Shown: piece by piece, positions 19,177 to 30,017 of the stretch
Layout of the letters: every line of letters starts with the position of its first letter
How positions within the stretch are numbered: the stretch's first letter is position 1
Assembly (NCBI GenBank): GCA_029006155.1
Contig: JAQXGF010000027.1
Location: forward strand, 62,001 to 126,000
DNA: 64,000 nt
Source of the DNA: Lachnospiraceae bacterium
GTDB lineage: Bacteria > Bacillota > Clostridia > Lachnospirales > Lachnospiraceae
Reading direction: 5' to 3'
Made by a program: the position numbers and the translations under genes
Notes under the pieces: model-generated
Databases searched by the model: none
Told to the model about the DNA's origin: nothing
What the model saw: the letters and a program-made list of their open reading frames with translations, nothing else

Positions 19177-20469
19177 ATGATAACAGGAGTAAAGGAATTA
19201 ATTTTATACCGGAATTTTGAAGATGGCCAGATCCTTTCGGAGATGACCTGGATTCTGGAGCATCTGGAGAAAAAAGAGCGGATCAGCGAGGTGCGGGACC
19301 GCTTCTTTTCTTGCATGCACGATCTGGTCGAGCTGGCGGGGAAGTATGGCTTTGAGAACAATCTCTGGCACAACTATCTGACGTTTCTGCTCGTGAACAA
19401 TGAAAATATTTTCAGCACGGCGTGTGAGATCCGGGGCGTGACAGAAGGAAGTCTGCTCAGCTTGGCGCGGCATGATTTCGCGATCTTCCGCGAACTGTTT
19501 GCCTGCGATTTTACGGAGCTGGAGCGCATGCTGCAGGCCGGGGTGTTCGAAGAGTTTTTACACTATCAGCGCACGGAGTCGACCGGAAAGCTGTTCAACC
19601 GCCGCATCCGTGACCGGATCTGTGAGCTGAGCGATCAGCTGGCCGGTGCGGAGACACTCGAGGCATTTACCGAGTATATGGTGACATTTTATAAAGAGTT
19701 TGGCGTGGGCAAGCTGGGATTGCACAAAGCATTCCGTGTGGCACATGTGGGAGAGGAAGTGCAGATCGAGCCGATCACGAATATCGCGCATGTAAAGCTG
19801 GAAGATCTCGTCGGCTATGAGATTCAGAAAAAGAAACTGATTGATAATACAGAGGCGTTTGTCGAAGGACGCAGCGCGAACAACTGTCTGCTCTTTGGCG
19901 ATGCCGGTACCGGAAAGTCTTCGAGTATCAAGGCGATCCTGAACCGCTACTACGACCGTGGACTGCGCATCATCGAAGTCTACAAGCATCAGTTCCAGGA
20001 TCTGAACGAAGTTATCGCGCAGATTAAGAACCGCAATTATAAATTTATCATTTATATGGACGATCTTTCCTTTGAGGAATTTGAGATCGAGTACAAGTAT
20101 CTGAAAGCAGTGATCGAGGGCGGACTGGAGAAGAAGCCGGACAATATCCTGATCTATGCGACCTCGAACCGCCGCCATCTGATCAAGGAGAGCTTCCGGG
20201 ATAATGAGGAGCTGCACGGCGACCTGCATTCGAACGACACGATTCAGGAGAAGCTCTCGCTCGTATCCAGATTTGGTGTCACGATCTACTTCGGCTCCCC
20301 GGATAAAAAGGAGTTCCAACAGATCGTCCGGACACTTGCTGAGCGCAACGGCATCGACATGCCGGAGGAGCAGTTGTTGCTCGAAGCCAACAAATGGGAG
20401 CTGAGCCACGGTGGACTCTCCGGAAGAACTGCGCAGCAGTTCGTCGACTACGTGTTAGGAACCGCTTAG
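19177..20469 (+). CDS. DUF815 family AAA-type ATPase
   Basis: 'LVGYEIQKKKLIDNTEAFVEGRSANNCLLFGDAGTGKSSSIKAILN' and 'FIIYMDDLSFEEFE'. Confidence 0.9.
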   Translation: MITGVKELILYRNFEDGQILSEMTWILEHLEKKERISEVRDRFFSCMHDLVELAGKYGFENNLWHNYLTFLLVNNENIFSTACEIRGVTEGSLLSLARHDFAIFRELFACDFTELERMLQAGVFEEFLHYQRTESTGKLFNRRIRDRICELSDQLAGAETLEAFTEYMVTFYKEFGVGKLGLHKAFRVAHVGEEVQIEPITNIAHVKLEDLVGYEIQKKKLIDNTEAFVEGRSANNCLLFGDAGTGKSSSIKAILNRYYDRGLRIIEVYKHQFQDLNEVIAQIKNRNYKFIIYMDDLSFEEFEIEYKYLKAVIEGGLEKKPDNILIYATSNRRHLIKESFRDNEELHGDLHSNDTIQEKLSLVSRFGVTIYFGSPDKKEFQQIVRTLAERNGIDMPEEQLLLEANKWELSHGGLSGRTAQQFVDYVLGTA

Positions 20470-20654
20470 CGCAGCAGCAAAATGCAAAGACAGACTGGAG
20501 CAAATTTATTTGCGTAAGGCTGTATTGGCATTTTGGGATGGGCAATGTCGTAAGGAGGGGCCCGCTTGCGGGAGGATTCCTTATGACCTGCGCGCCATCA
20601 GGCGCTACACGTAAGCGCCCACATTCAACCACCCCAAGAACAGGAGGAATCCCC

Positions 20655-22199
20655 ATGGCACTTAAAACATTCGCGGCGATCAGCATCGGGTCCGCGGTGA
20701 CAGAAATGAAAATTTTTGAATTTACCTCCAGAAAAGTGATGAAAGAGGTAGACTGGGTCAGCACGCGGCTCGGCCTCGGGCTGGACGCGTACACGATGGG
20801 CCGGATCAGCAGCCGGAATGTCGAGGAGCTCTGCCGGGTGCTCCGCGATTTTGTGCGTATCATGGATGGCTATAAAGTGGATGCGTACCGGGCCTGCGCG
20901 ACGAGTGCATTCCGGGAATCCCGCAATATGCTGATCCTCCGGGATTATATCGAGAAACAGACCGGACTGACGATTGAAGTGCTCAGCAATTCTGAGCAGC
21001 GGTTTGTCGATTATCAGTCGATCGCTTCGGTGACGACAGAGTTTGAATCGATCATCCAGAATCCGGCAGCGATCGTGGACATCGGCGGCAGCAGCATGCA
21101 GATTTCCCTGTTCGATAAGGACAAGCTGATTACGACACAGAATATTCGGGTTGGCAGCATTACGACACGGGAGAAGCTGACACCGCTCGAAAAGAACAGC
21201 CGCCATTTCGAAAAAATGCTGCGGGAGATCGTCGACCATGAGCTGGCCGGCTTCAATAAGCTGTTCCAGAAGGACCGTCAGATCAAGAATCTGATCGTGG
21301 TCGGCGGAAATCTGCTCGAAGTCATTCGCCCGACGGAGAAGGGAAATAAAAAGTTTGCTTCGATTTCCGGGGACAATTTCCAGAAGCTCTATGAACGCAT
21401 CACGCTCATGCGCCCGGAGGAACTTGCGACGGAGTTTTCGCTCCCGCAGGATGGAGCGGCAGAGAGCGCGACTGCAATGGTGCTCTGCAAGGTGCTGATG
21501 GAAAATTTCGGAGTGGATACGGTCTGGCTTCCGGGATTCAGCCTGAGCGACGGTCTGGCGTATCACTATGGCGTGAAGAACCGCTACATCCAGAATGGCC
21601 ACAATTTTGAAGAGGACATTCTGGCGGCGGCGCGCACGATCTCCAAACGTTATAAATGCAGCCAGTCACATGTCAAAAATCTGGAGAGTAATGCCTTGCA
21701 GATTTTTGATAAAATGAAGAAGATTCATGGAATGGGCAGTCGGGAGCGCCTGCTTTTGCAGATCGCGGTGCTGCTGCACAACTGCGGCAAATTCATCAGT
21801 CTGGAAGACGTCTCAGAGTGTGCGTTTCATATTATTATGGCGACGGAAATCATCGGCCTGTCACACTCGGAGCGTGAGATGATCGCCTATACGGTGAAGT
21901 TTAATACGAGTCCGTTTCTGTACTACCGGGAATTTGCACAGGGAGCAGATATTTCGAAAGAGGAATATCTCACGGTCGCAAAAATGACAGCGATCCTGCG
22001 TCTGGCAAATGCGATGGACCGTACCCACAAACAGAAGTGCCAGAATGTCACGATGACACTCAAAGACCGGGAGCTGACGGTCACGGTGGCATCTCAGGAT
22101 GATCTGGCGCTGGAGTTTGGCACATTCCGGGAGAAGGCAGAATTTTTTGAGGAAGTATTTAACGTACACCCGACGATCCGGCAGAAAAAGAGTATTTGA
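20655..22199 (+). CDS. ppx: Ppx/GppA phosphatase family protein with HD-like C-terminus (exopolyphosphatase)
   Basis: 'ISIGSAVTEMKIFEF', 'ATSAFRESRN', 'AAIVDIGGSSMQISLF'; start after AGGAGG at 20655; adjacent to ppk1. Confidence 0.88.
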   Translation: MALKTFAAISIGSAVTEMKIFEFTSRKVMKEVDWVSTRLGLGLDAYTMGRISSRNVEELCRVLRDFVRIMDGYKVDAYRACATSAFRESRNMLILRDYIEKQTGLTIEVLSNSEQRFVDYQSIASVTTEFESIIQNPAAIVDIGGSSMQISLFDKDKLITTQNIRVGSITTREKLTPLEKNSRHFEKMLREIVDHELAGFNKLFQKDRQIKNLIVVGGNLLEVIRPTEKGNKKFASISGDNFQKLYERITLMRPEELATEFSLPQDGAAESATAMVLCKVLMENFGVDTVWLPGFSLSDGLAYHYGVKNRYIQNGHNFEEDILAAARTISKRYKCSQSHVKNLESNALQIFDKMKKIHGMGSRERLLLQIAVLLHNCGKFISLEDVSECAFHIIMATEIIGLSHSEREMIAYTVKFNTSPFLYYREFAQGADISKEEYLTVAKMTAILRLANAMDRTHKQKCQNVTMTLKDRELTVTVASQDDLALEFGTFREKAEFFEEVFNVHPTIRQKKSI

Positions 22200-22216
22200 C
22201 GAGAGGAGCGTAAGCG

Positions 22217-24349
22217 ATGGCACTGACTGATTTTGAAAAACCGGAGTATTTTACAAACCGGGAGATTAGCTGGCTTTCTTTTAACAGCAGAGTGTTGTAC
22301 GAGGCGCGGGACAAGAGCCTGCCGCTTCTGGAGCGCCTGAAATTTCTGAGCATTACCTCGTCCAATCTGGATGAGTTCTTTATGATCCGCGTGGCTTCTC
22401 TGAAGGATATGGTGCATGCGAAGTACAATAAGAAAGATATCGCGGGGATGACGCCGGAAGAGCAGCTTACCGCGATCAGCGCAGAGGCGCATGACCTCGT
22501 GCATTTGCAGTATTCGACGTATAACCGCTCGCTCCTTCCGGCTTTGAAGCAGATCGGCGTGGAGGTCGTGACGGAGCATGAGCGCATGACCGAAGCGCAG
22601 GCGCGCTACGCGGACCAGTATTTTGAGGAGACGATCTATCCGGTGCTCACGCCGATGGCGATGGATTCCTCCCGGCCGTTCCCGTTGATCCGCAACAAGA
22701 CACTGAACATCGGTGCCCTGATCTCCAAAAAAGGAGAAAAGAGTAAGGCGGAGTTCGCGACGGTACAGGTGCCGTCGGTACTGCCACGGATCATCCGGCT
22801 TCCGGACGGACCGAATGGAGAAAAATGTGTGACATTGCTCGAAGAAGTCATTGAGCGCAACATTGACAAGCTGTTTTTGAACTACGATGTCGTCTGTGCG
22901 CACCCGTACCGGATCATGCGAAATGCGGATCTGACGATCGACGAGGACGATGCTGCAGATCTGTTAAAAGAGATCCAGAAGCAGTTGAAGAAGCGTCAGT
23001 GGGGCGAGGTCATCCGTCTGGAGATCGAAGATAAGATGGAACCGAAGCTCCTGAAGATTCTGAAGCAGGAGTTTGCAGTAAAAGAGGATGACATCTATAG
23101 GATCAGCGGACCGCTCGATCTGACCTTTTTGATGAAGCTGTACGGGATCGAGGGGATGGAGGCACACCGCTATGCGCCGTACCGTCCGCAGCCGGTTCCG
23201 GGGATGAATGACGAGGAAGATATTTTTACGCAGATTCGCAGAGGCGATATTCTGCTGCACCATCCGTATATGACCTTCGAGCCGGTGATTCAGTTCGTGA
23301 AGCAGGCGGCGACCGACCCGGATGTGCTGGCGATCAAGCAGACCTTATACCGGGTCAGCGGCAACTCTCCGATCGTTGCGGCGCTCGCACAGGCGGCGGA
23401 AAATGGCAAGCAGGTCTCCGTGCTCGTCGAGCTGAAAGCGCGTTTCGATGAGGAGAACAACATCAACTGGGCGAAGATGCTGGAAAAGGCAGGCTGCCAT
23501 GTCATCTATGGCCTGCACGGACTCAAGACACACAGCAAGATCACACTGGTCGTGCGGCGCGAAGAGGACGGCATTCGCCGGTACGTGCATCTGGGCACCG
23601 GAAACTACAACGATTCGACGGCGAAGCTGTATACGGACTGTGGGATCCTGACCTGCCATGAGCCGATCGGCGAGGATGCGACGGCGGTGTTCAATATGCT
23701 TTCCGGCTATTCCGAGCCGAAGAGCTGGAACCGGCTGATCCTGGCTCCGCTGTGGCTGCGTGGAAGCTTTCTGCATATGATTCAGCGGGAGACGGAGCAT
23801 GCCCGTGCGGGCGTTCCGGCGCGGATCGTAGCGAAGATGAATTCTCTGTGTGACAAGGAAATCATTGCGGCCCTTTATGAGGCATCCGCAGCCGGTGTGG
23901 AGATCGACCTGATTATCCGCGGTATCTGCTGCTTAAAGACCGGCATCCCGAAAGTCAGTGAGCACATCCGTGTGCGCTCTTTAGTCGGCAATTTTCTTGA
24001 GCATGCCCGGATTTTCTATTTCCGCAATGGCGGGGAAGAAGAATTTTATATGGGCAGTGCAGACTGGATGCCGCGCAATCTGGACAAGCGGGTAGAGATC
24101 ACCTTCCCGGTCGAGGATCCGAGGCTGCAAGAAGAGGTTCGTCACATTTTGCAGATTCAGCTTGCAGACAATGTGAAAGCGCACATTCTGCAGCCGGACG
24201 GAAGCTATGAGAAGATCGATAAAAGGGGCAAGACACTTGTCTGCGCGCAGGAATATTTCTGCGAGGAAGCGATTCGAAGAGCAAAGACGGAGAGCGAGAC
24301 GCTCCCGGAGCGGGTATTTATCCCGATGGAAGCGCCAGAGGAAGGATAA
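22217..24349 (+). CDS. ppk1: Polyphosphate kinase 1
   Basis: 'YFTNREISWLSFNSRVLYEA', 'HPYMTFEPVIQFVKQAATDPDVLAIKQTLYRVSG', 'HLGTGNYNDSTAKLYTD'. Confidence 0.97.
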   Translation: MALTDFEKPEYFTNREISWLSFNSRVLYEARDKSLPLLERLKFLSITSSNLDEFFMIRVASLKDMVHAKYNKKDIAGMTPEEQLTAISAEAHDLVHLQYSTYNRSLLPALKQIGVEVVTEHERMTEAQARYADQYFEETIYPVLTPMAMDSSRPFPLIRNKTLNIGALISKKGEKSKAEFATVQVPSVLPRIIRLPDGPNGEKCVTLLEEVIERNIDKLFLNYDVVCAHPYRIMRNADLTIDEDDAADLLKEIQKQLKKRQWGEVIRLEIEDKMEPKLLKILKQEFAVKEDDIYRISGPLDLTFLMKLYGIEGMEAHRYAPYRPQPVPGMNDEEDIFTQIRRGDILLHHPYMTFEPVIQFVKQAATDPDVLAIKQTLYRVSGNSPIVAALAQAAENGKQVSVLVELKARFDEENNINWAKMLEKAGCHVIYGLHGLKTHSKITLVVRREEDGIRRYVHLGTGNYNDSTAKLYTDCGILTCHEPIGEDATAVFNMLSGYSEPKSWNRLILAPLWLRGSFLHMIQRETEHARAGVPARIVAKMNSLCDKEIIAALYEASAAGVEIDLIIRGICCLKTGIPKVSEHIRVRSLVGNFLEHARIFYFRNGGEEEFYMGSADWMPRNLDKRVEITFPVEDPRLQEEVRHILQIQLADNVKAHILQPDGSYEKIDKRGKTLVCAQEYFCEEAIRRAKTESETLPERVFIPMEAPEEG

Positions 24350-24371
24350 AAGCGGAGAAAGGAAGAATATT

Positions 24372-25427
24372 ATGTACCGGGATCATACAAAGACAGTAAA
24401 AATCGGCGACCGGGTCATCGGGGGCGGAAATCCGGTGCTCATCCAGTCGATGACAAATACAAAGACGGAGGACGTGGCGGCGACGGTAGCGCAGATCCAG
24501 AAGCTGACGAAGGCGGGCTGCGATATCATCCGCTGTGCAGTTCCGACAAAGGAGGCAGCGGCTGCATTAGGTGAGATCAAGAAGCAGATCACGATTCCGC
24601 TCGTGGCAGATATTCATTTTGACTATCGGCTGGCGATCGCAGCGATGGAGGCAGGCGCAGATAAGATCCGGATCAATCCGGGCAATATCGGGAGTGAGGA
24701 ACGCGTGCGCGCAGTCGTCGAGGTGGCAAAGGAACGGAATATTCCGATCCGGGTCGGTGTGAACAGCGGATCTTTGGAGAAGGAGATCGTAGCACGGGAT
24801 CACGGCGTGACTGCAGAGGGCATCGTCGAGAGTGCGTTGCATCAGTGTGCGATCATCGAGGACATGGGCTATGATAATCTGGTCATCAGCATCAAGTCCT
24901 CTGATGTGCTGATGTGCGCCAGGGCGCATGAACTGCTCGCACAGAAGACGAATCATCCGCTGCATGTGGGCATCACAGAAGCAGGTACTCTGTATTCCGG
25001 AAATATCAAGTCCGCGATCGGGCTTGGCATCATCCTCTATCAGGGGATCGGCGATACGATCCGTGTCTCCCTGACCGGTGATCCGCTCGAGGAAGTGCGC
25101 TCGGCGAAGATGATTTTAAAGACGCTCGGACTGCGCAAGGGTGGCATTGAAGTCGTATCCTGTCCGACGTGCGGTCGGACACAGATCGACCTGATCGGCC
25201 TGGCGAATCAGGTACAGGAGATGGTCGAGGACATTCCGCTGGATATCAAGGTCGCTGTCATGGGATGCGTGGTCAACGGGCCGGGCGAGGCAAAGGAAGC
25301 AGACATCGGAATCGCCGGAGGAAAAGGCGAGGGCCTTTTGATCAAGAAAGGCGAGGTCGTCCGGAAAATGCCGGAGAGCGAGCTGCTGCCGACACTGAGG
25401 GAAGAACTTTTGAACTGGAACAAATAA
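24372..25427 (+). CDS. ispG: 4-hydroxy-3-methylbut-2-enyl diphosphate synthase (flavodoxin)
   Basis: 'VLIQSMTNTKTEDVAATVAQI', 'VSCPTCGRTQIDLI', 'VAVMGCVVNGPGEAKEADIGIAGG'; ATG 24372 with upstream AGGAAG. Confidence 0.97.
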   Translation: MYRDHTKTVKIGDRVIGGGNPVLIQSMTNTKTEDVAATVAQIQKLTKAGCDIIRCAVPTKEAAAALGEIKKQITIPLVADIHFDYRLAIAAMEAGADKIRINPGNIGSEERVRAVVEVAKERNIPIRVGVNSGSLEKEIVARDHGVTAEGIVESALHQCAIIEDMGYDNLVISIKSSDVLMCARAHELLAQKTNHPLHVGITEAGTLYSGNIKSAIGLGIILYQGIGDTIRVSLTGDPLEEVRSAKMILKTLGLRKGGIEVVSCPTCGRTQIDLIGLANQVQEMVEDIPLDIKVAVMGCVVNGPGEAKEADIGIAGGKGEGLLIKKGEVVRKMPESELLPTLREELLNWNK

Positions 25428-25527
25428 GATTGGCGGCTGTCGTACAGAGGGTTGTACGGCAGCCCTGTCATGTGGACGTTCACACGGAATTCCACTTTGA
25501 CGAATAAAAAGAACAGGAGTCGATAGA

Positions 25528-28500
25528 TTGAAAAAGCCGTTTATGGAAGTATTTCCGACGCTGCAGCTGCGGGAGGAGCTCAAAAGCGTTCTGGAATTTG
25601 CCAGCATCGACCGGATCACGATGAACCGGGACCGGGATTTTATGCGTATATTTCTGGAGAGTGACAAGCTGATTGTGAAGTCCTGCATTTTTGAACTGGA
25701 GCAGGCGATCGTCAATCAGCTCTTTTCGGATGTCCGGATGACGGTCAAGGTCATCGAGCGCTTTCATCTTTCGCGGCAGTATACGCCCAAGAATCTGATG
25801 CCAATTTACGAGGAGAGCATTTTGCTGGAGCTGAAAGCGTACAATGCGCTGCTCTACAGCCTGATGCACGATTCGAAGAAGGTCTTTTCCTCGGAGGATA
25901 CGCTCTGTCTGGAGGTGCCGGATACGGTCATCGCAGATGGAAAAGAGCAGGAGCTTCTACAGATTCTGGAGAAAATTTTCTGTGAGCGCTGCGGACTGAA
26001 TTTTCATGTAAGTACAAAGCGGGTCGAACCGCCAAAGAGCAAGCGGCGGAAAAATGCGGAACTGGAGCTTGAGCAGGAAGTCGCGGCGATCACGAAGCAT
26101 TACACGTCGGTCAAGGAGCACGAGCAGACGGCAGAGGCGGCGGGCGCAGAGACAGCGGCAGAGAAGAAGCCGGCAGCTGCCGCGAAAAAGCCTGCGGATG
26201 TATCCGGGGGCGCAAAGAAAGAGGAAGCACAGCCGAAGCGCAATACGTTCTTTGCAAACGATCGCTTTGCACCGAAAAAATCGGACAATCCGGATGTCAT
26301 CTATGGCCGTGATTTTGACACCGAGCCGATGGAGATTGAGCAGATCACCGGCGAGATCGGCGGCGTGACGATCCGCGGGCAGGTATTGTCCTGCGACTTG
26401 AGAGAGCTTCGGATCGGTAAAACATTGATCTGTTTTAATATTACGGATTTTACCGACACGATTGCGGTCAAAATGTTTGTGAAAAATGAGCAGGTGGAGG
26501 AACTCTCTGGTGCGATCAAGGTGGGAGCGTTCTTTAAGCTGACCGGTGTGACGACGATCGACCGGTTTGACAGCCAGCTCACGATCGGAAATGTGACGGG
26601 GATCAAGAAGATTCCGGACTTCCGGGAAAAACGGATGGATACGTCTCCGGAAAAGCGGGTCGAGCTGCACTGCCATACGAAGATGAGCGACATGGATGGT
26701 GTCTCCGATGCGTCTGCGATCTTGAAGCGGGCGATGGAATGGGGCCATCCGGCACTGGCGATCACGGACCATGGAGCGGTGCAGGCGTTTACCGAGGCGA
26801 ACCATACCGTGAGCCGCGATTCGGATTTTAAAGTCATCTATGGCATGGAGGCATATCTGGTCGACGACCTGAAAGAGATCGCAGTCAACACGAAGGGGCA
26901 GACGATCCACGATTCCTTTGTCGTATTTGACCTGGAGACGACCGGGTTTTCCCCGGAGAAAAATCAGATCATCGAGATCGGCGCGGTCAAGGTGGTCGAC
27001 GGAAAGATCACAGAGAAATTCAGTACGTTTGTCAACCCGCAGGTGCCGATTCCATTCCGGATCGAGGAACTGACGAGCATCAACGATGAGATGGTCATGG
27101 ATGCACCGGTCATTGCAGATATTTTGCCTGATTTCATGGCGTTTTGTGAGGGCTGTATCATGGTTGCGCACAATGCGTCCTTTGATATGAGTTTCATTGA
27201 GGAGAACTGCCGCAGGCTCGGTCTGCCGTGCGAGAAGACGGTCGTGGATACGGTGGCGATGGCGCGCGTCCTTTTGCAGCAGCTGAACCGGTTCAAACTG
27301 GATACGGTGGCGAAAGCGCTTGGCGTCTCTTTGGAAAACCATCACCGCGCCGTGGACGATGCGGGCTGTACGGCAGAGATTTTTGAAAAATTTGTACAGA
27401 TGTTGGAAAAGCAGGGCATCGAGACGCTGGAAGAGCTGAATGCACTCGGACGTTCTTCGGAGTCCCAGATCCGGAAGCTTCCGACCTACCATGCGATCAT
27501 TCTGGCGAAAAATGACATCGGAAGAGTCAATTTGTACCGGCTTGTCTCAGAATCGCATCTGAAATATTACAACCGGCGGCCGCGTGTACCGAAGAGCCTC
27601 TTACAGCAGTACCGGGAGGGACTGATCCTCGGATCGGCGTGCGAGGCGGGCGAGCTGTACCGGGCGCTTTTGCGCAATGCGGCGGAGCCGGAGATCGCAA
27701 GGCTCGTGAATTTCTATGATTATCTGGAGATCCAGCCGATCGGCAATAATATGTTCATGACGCGGGAAGACTATGAGGACCGCAAGACGGTCGAAGATCT
27801 GAAGAATCTGAACCGGCAGATCGTAGAGCTCGGAGAGCGTTACAAAAAGCCGGTCGTGGCGACCTGCGACGTACATTTTCTCGATCCGAAGGATGAGGTG
27901 TACCGCCGTATCATCATGGCCAGTAAGGGATTCAAGGACGCAGATGACCAGGCACCGCTTTACCTGCGCACGACCGAGGAGATGCTGGAAGAGTTTTCCT
28001 ATCTGGGTGAGGAGAAGGCACACGAGGTCGTGATCACAAACACCGTGAAGATCGCAAACATGTGCGAAAAAATTTCTCCGGTGCGCCCGGATAAATGTCC
28101 GCCGGTTATCGAGCATTCGGATCAGATTTTGCGTAACCTCTGCTATGAGAAGGCGCACAGCATTTACGGCGATCCGCTTCCGGAGATCGTAGAGGAGCGG
28201 CTGGAGCGTGAGCTGAACTCCATCATTTCCAACGGGTTTGCGGTTATGTATATTATCGCACAGAAGCTTGTATGGAAATCGAATGCGGATGGCTACCTGG
28301 TCGGTTCGCGGGGATCGGTCGGTTCGTCATTTGTCGCGACGATGTCCGGTATCACGGAAGTCAATCCGTTGAGCCCGCATTACATCTGTCCGAACTGCCA
28401 CTACAGCGATTTTGATTCGGAGGAAGTGAAGAAATTTGCGGGAATGGCGGGCTGTGACATGCCGGATAAGGTGTGTCCGAAGTGCGGAACACCGCTGAAA

Positions 28501-29994
28501 AAGGACGGGTTTGATATCCCGTTCGAGACGTTCCTTGGATTTAAGGGAAATAAGGAGCCGGATATCGACCTGAACTTCTCGGGTGACTACCAGAGTAAGG
28601 CGCACAAATATACTGAAGTTATTTTCGGTGCGGGGCAGACATTCCGCGCCGGGACGATCGGTACCCTGGCAGATAAGACGGCGTTTGGCTATGTGAAAAA
28701 GTATTATGAGGAGCGGGAGATCCGCAAGCGAAACTGCGAGATCGACCGGATCGTGCAGGGGTGCGTCGGCGTGCGGCGGACGACCGGACAGCATCCGGGC
28801 GGTATCATCGTCCTTCCGGTCGGCGAGGAGATCTACTCCTTTACGCCGGTGCAGCATCCGGCGAACGATATGACGACGGACACGATCACGACGCATTTCG
28901 ATTATCACTCGATCGACCACAACCTGCTGAAGCTCGACATTCTCGGACACGATGATCCGACGATGATCCGTATGCTGGAGGATCTGACCGGCATCGATGC
29001 GAAGAAGATTCCGCTGGACGACCCGTCGGTCATGTCGCTGTTTGCGAAGACCGATGCGCTTGGCATTACGCCGGATGACATCGGTGGCTGTCCGCTCGGG
29101 TGCCTTGGCATCCCGGAGTTCGGTACGGAGTTCGCGATCCAGATGCTTCTGGATACGAAGCCGAAGTATTTTTCCGATCTCGTCCGGATCGCCGGGCTGG
29201 CACACGGCACGGATGTCTGGCTTGGCAATGCGCAGACGCTGATCGAAGAGGGAAAGGCGACGATTTCTACGGCGATCTGTACCCGTGACGATATCATGAT
29301 CTACCTGATCGGAAAAGGGCTCGACAGTGAGCAGTCCTTTACGATCATGGAGAGTGTCCGGAAAGGAAAAGGGCTGAAGCCGGAGTGGGAAGAGGAGATG
29401 AAGGCGCACGGTGTGCCGGACTGGTACATCTGGTCGTGTAAAAAGATCAAGTACATGTTCCCGAAGGCGCATGCAGCGGCTTACGTCATGATGGCCTACC
29501 GGATCGCCTACTGCAAAATCTTTTATCCGCAGGCGTACTACGCGGCGTTTTTCAGCATCCGTGCGCCGGGATTCGACTATGAGCTGATGTGCCTGGGACA
29601 GGACAAGCTGCTGTACCATATGAAAGATTATGAGAAGCGGATGGATACGTTAAGTAAAAAGGAGCAGGATACGTACCGCGACATGAAGGTCGTGCGCGAG
29701 ATGTATGCGCGTGGCTTTGAGTTTCTGCCGATCGACATCTATGAGTCCGGTGCGAACCGGTTCAAGATCAAGGACGGGAAGCTGCTGCCGTCGCTCTCGA
29801 CGGTATCAGGACTGGGCGAAAAGGCGGCCGAGGCGGTCGTCGATGCGGTAAAAGACGGCCCGTTCCTCTCCAAAGACGACTTCCGCAACCGCACAAAAGT
29901 CAGCAAGACGGTCGTGGATCTGCTGTCCGACCTGAAGATTCTCGACGGGCTGCCGGAGTCGAACCAGCTGTCGCTGTTTGATTTTGCGGTGTAA
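25528..29994 (+). CDS. polC: DNA polymerase III PolC-type alpha subunit
   Basis: OB domain, PHP 'VELHCHTKMSDMDGV' interrupted by DnaQ-like exonuclease 'FVVFDLETTGFSP', catalytic 'KEPDIDLNFSGDYQ', Zn-type 'CPNCHYSDF...CPKCGTP'. Confidence 0.98.
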   Translation: MKKPFMEVFPTLQLREELKSVLEFASIDRITMNRDRDFMRIFLESDKLIVKSCIFELEQAIVNQLFSDVRMTVKVIERFHLSRQYTPKNLMPIYEESILLELKAYNALLYSLMHDSKKVFSSEDTLCLEVPDTVIADGKEQELLQILEKIFCERCGLNFHVSTKRVEPPKSKRRKNAELELEQEVAAITKHYTSVKEHEQTAEAAGAETAAEKKPAAAAKKPADVSGGAKKEEAQPKRNTFFANDRFAPKKSDNPDVIYGRDFDTEPMEIEQITGEIGGVTIRGQVLSCDLRELRIGKTLICFNITDFTDTIAVKMFVKNEQVEELSGAIKVGAFFKLTGVTTIDRFDSQLTIGNVTGIKKIPDFREKRMDTSPEKRVELHCHTKMSDMDGVSDASAILKRAMEWGHPALAITDHGAVQAFTEANHTVSRDSDFKVIYGMEAYLVDDLKEIAVNTKGQTIHDSFVVFDLETTGFSPEKNQIIEIGAVKVVDGKITEKFSTFVNPQVPIPFRIEELTSINDEMVMDAPVIADILPDFMAFCEGCIMVAHNASFDMSFIEENCRRLGLPCEKTVVDTVAMARVLLQQLNRFKLDTVAKALGVSLENHHRAVDDAGCTAEIFEKFVQMLEKQGIETLEELNALGRSSESQIRKLPTYHAIILAKNDIGRVNLYRLVSESHLKYYNRRPRVPKSLLQQYREGLILGSACEAGELYRALLRNAAEPEIARLVNFYDYLEIQPIGNNMFMTREDYEDRKTVEDLKNLNRQIVELGERYKKPVVATCDVHFLDPKDEVYRRIIMASKGFKDADDQAPLYLRTTEEMLEEFSYLGEEKAHEVVITNTVKIANMCEKISPVRPDKCPPVIEHSDQILRNLCYEKAHSIYGDPLPEIVEERLERELNSIISNGFAVMYIIAQKLVWKSNADGYLVGSRGSVGSSFVATMSGITEVNPLSPHYICPNCHYSDFDSEEVKKFAGMAGCDMPDKVCPKCGTPLKKDGFDIPFETFLGFKGNKEPDIDLNFSGDYQSKAHKYTEVIFGAGQTFRAGTIGTLADKTAFGYVKKYYEEREIRKRNCEIDRIVQGCVGVRRTTGQHPGGIIVLPVGEEIYSFTPVQHPANDMTTDTITTHFDYHSIDHNLLKLDILGHDDPTMIRMLEDLTGIDAKKIPLDDPSVMSLFAKTDALGITPDDIGGCPLGCLGIPEFGTEFAIQMLLDTKPKYFSDLVRIAGLAHGTDVWLGNAQTLIEEGKATISTAICTRDDIMIYLIGKGLDSEQSFTIMESVRKGKGLKPEWEEEMKAHGVPDWYIWSCKKIKYMFPKAHAAAYVMMAYRIAYCKIFYPQAYYAAFFSIRAPGFDYELMCLGQDKLLYHMKDYEKRMDTLSKKEQDTYRDMKVVREMYARGFEFLPIDIYESGANRFKIKDGKLLPSLSTVSGLGEKAAEAVVDAVKDGPFLSKDDFRNRTKVSKTVVDLLSDLKILDGLPESNQLSLFDFAV

Positions 29995-30017
29995 AATAGA
30001 AAAGGAAATCAAAATCT

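Noticed and set aside
20394-20654. N-terminal extension of the Ppx/GppA ORF back to 20394
   Set aside because: The extension overlaps the end of the DUF815 gene and is low-complexity; ATG 20655 has a good RBS and begins the conserved domain.
25957-29619. Long minus-strand ORFs (511 aa at 25957-27492, 430 aa at 28327-29619) opposite polC
   Set aside because: They lie entirely antisense to a clearly coding, conserved gene; translations are Arg/His/Leu-rich without recognisable domains, as expected from codon bias on the complementary strand.
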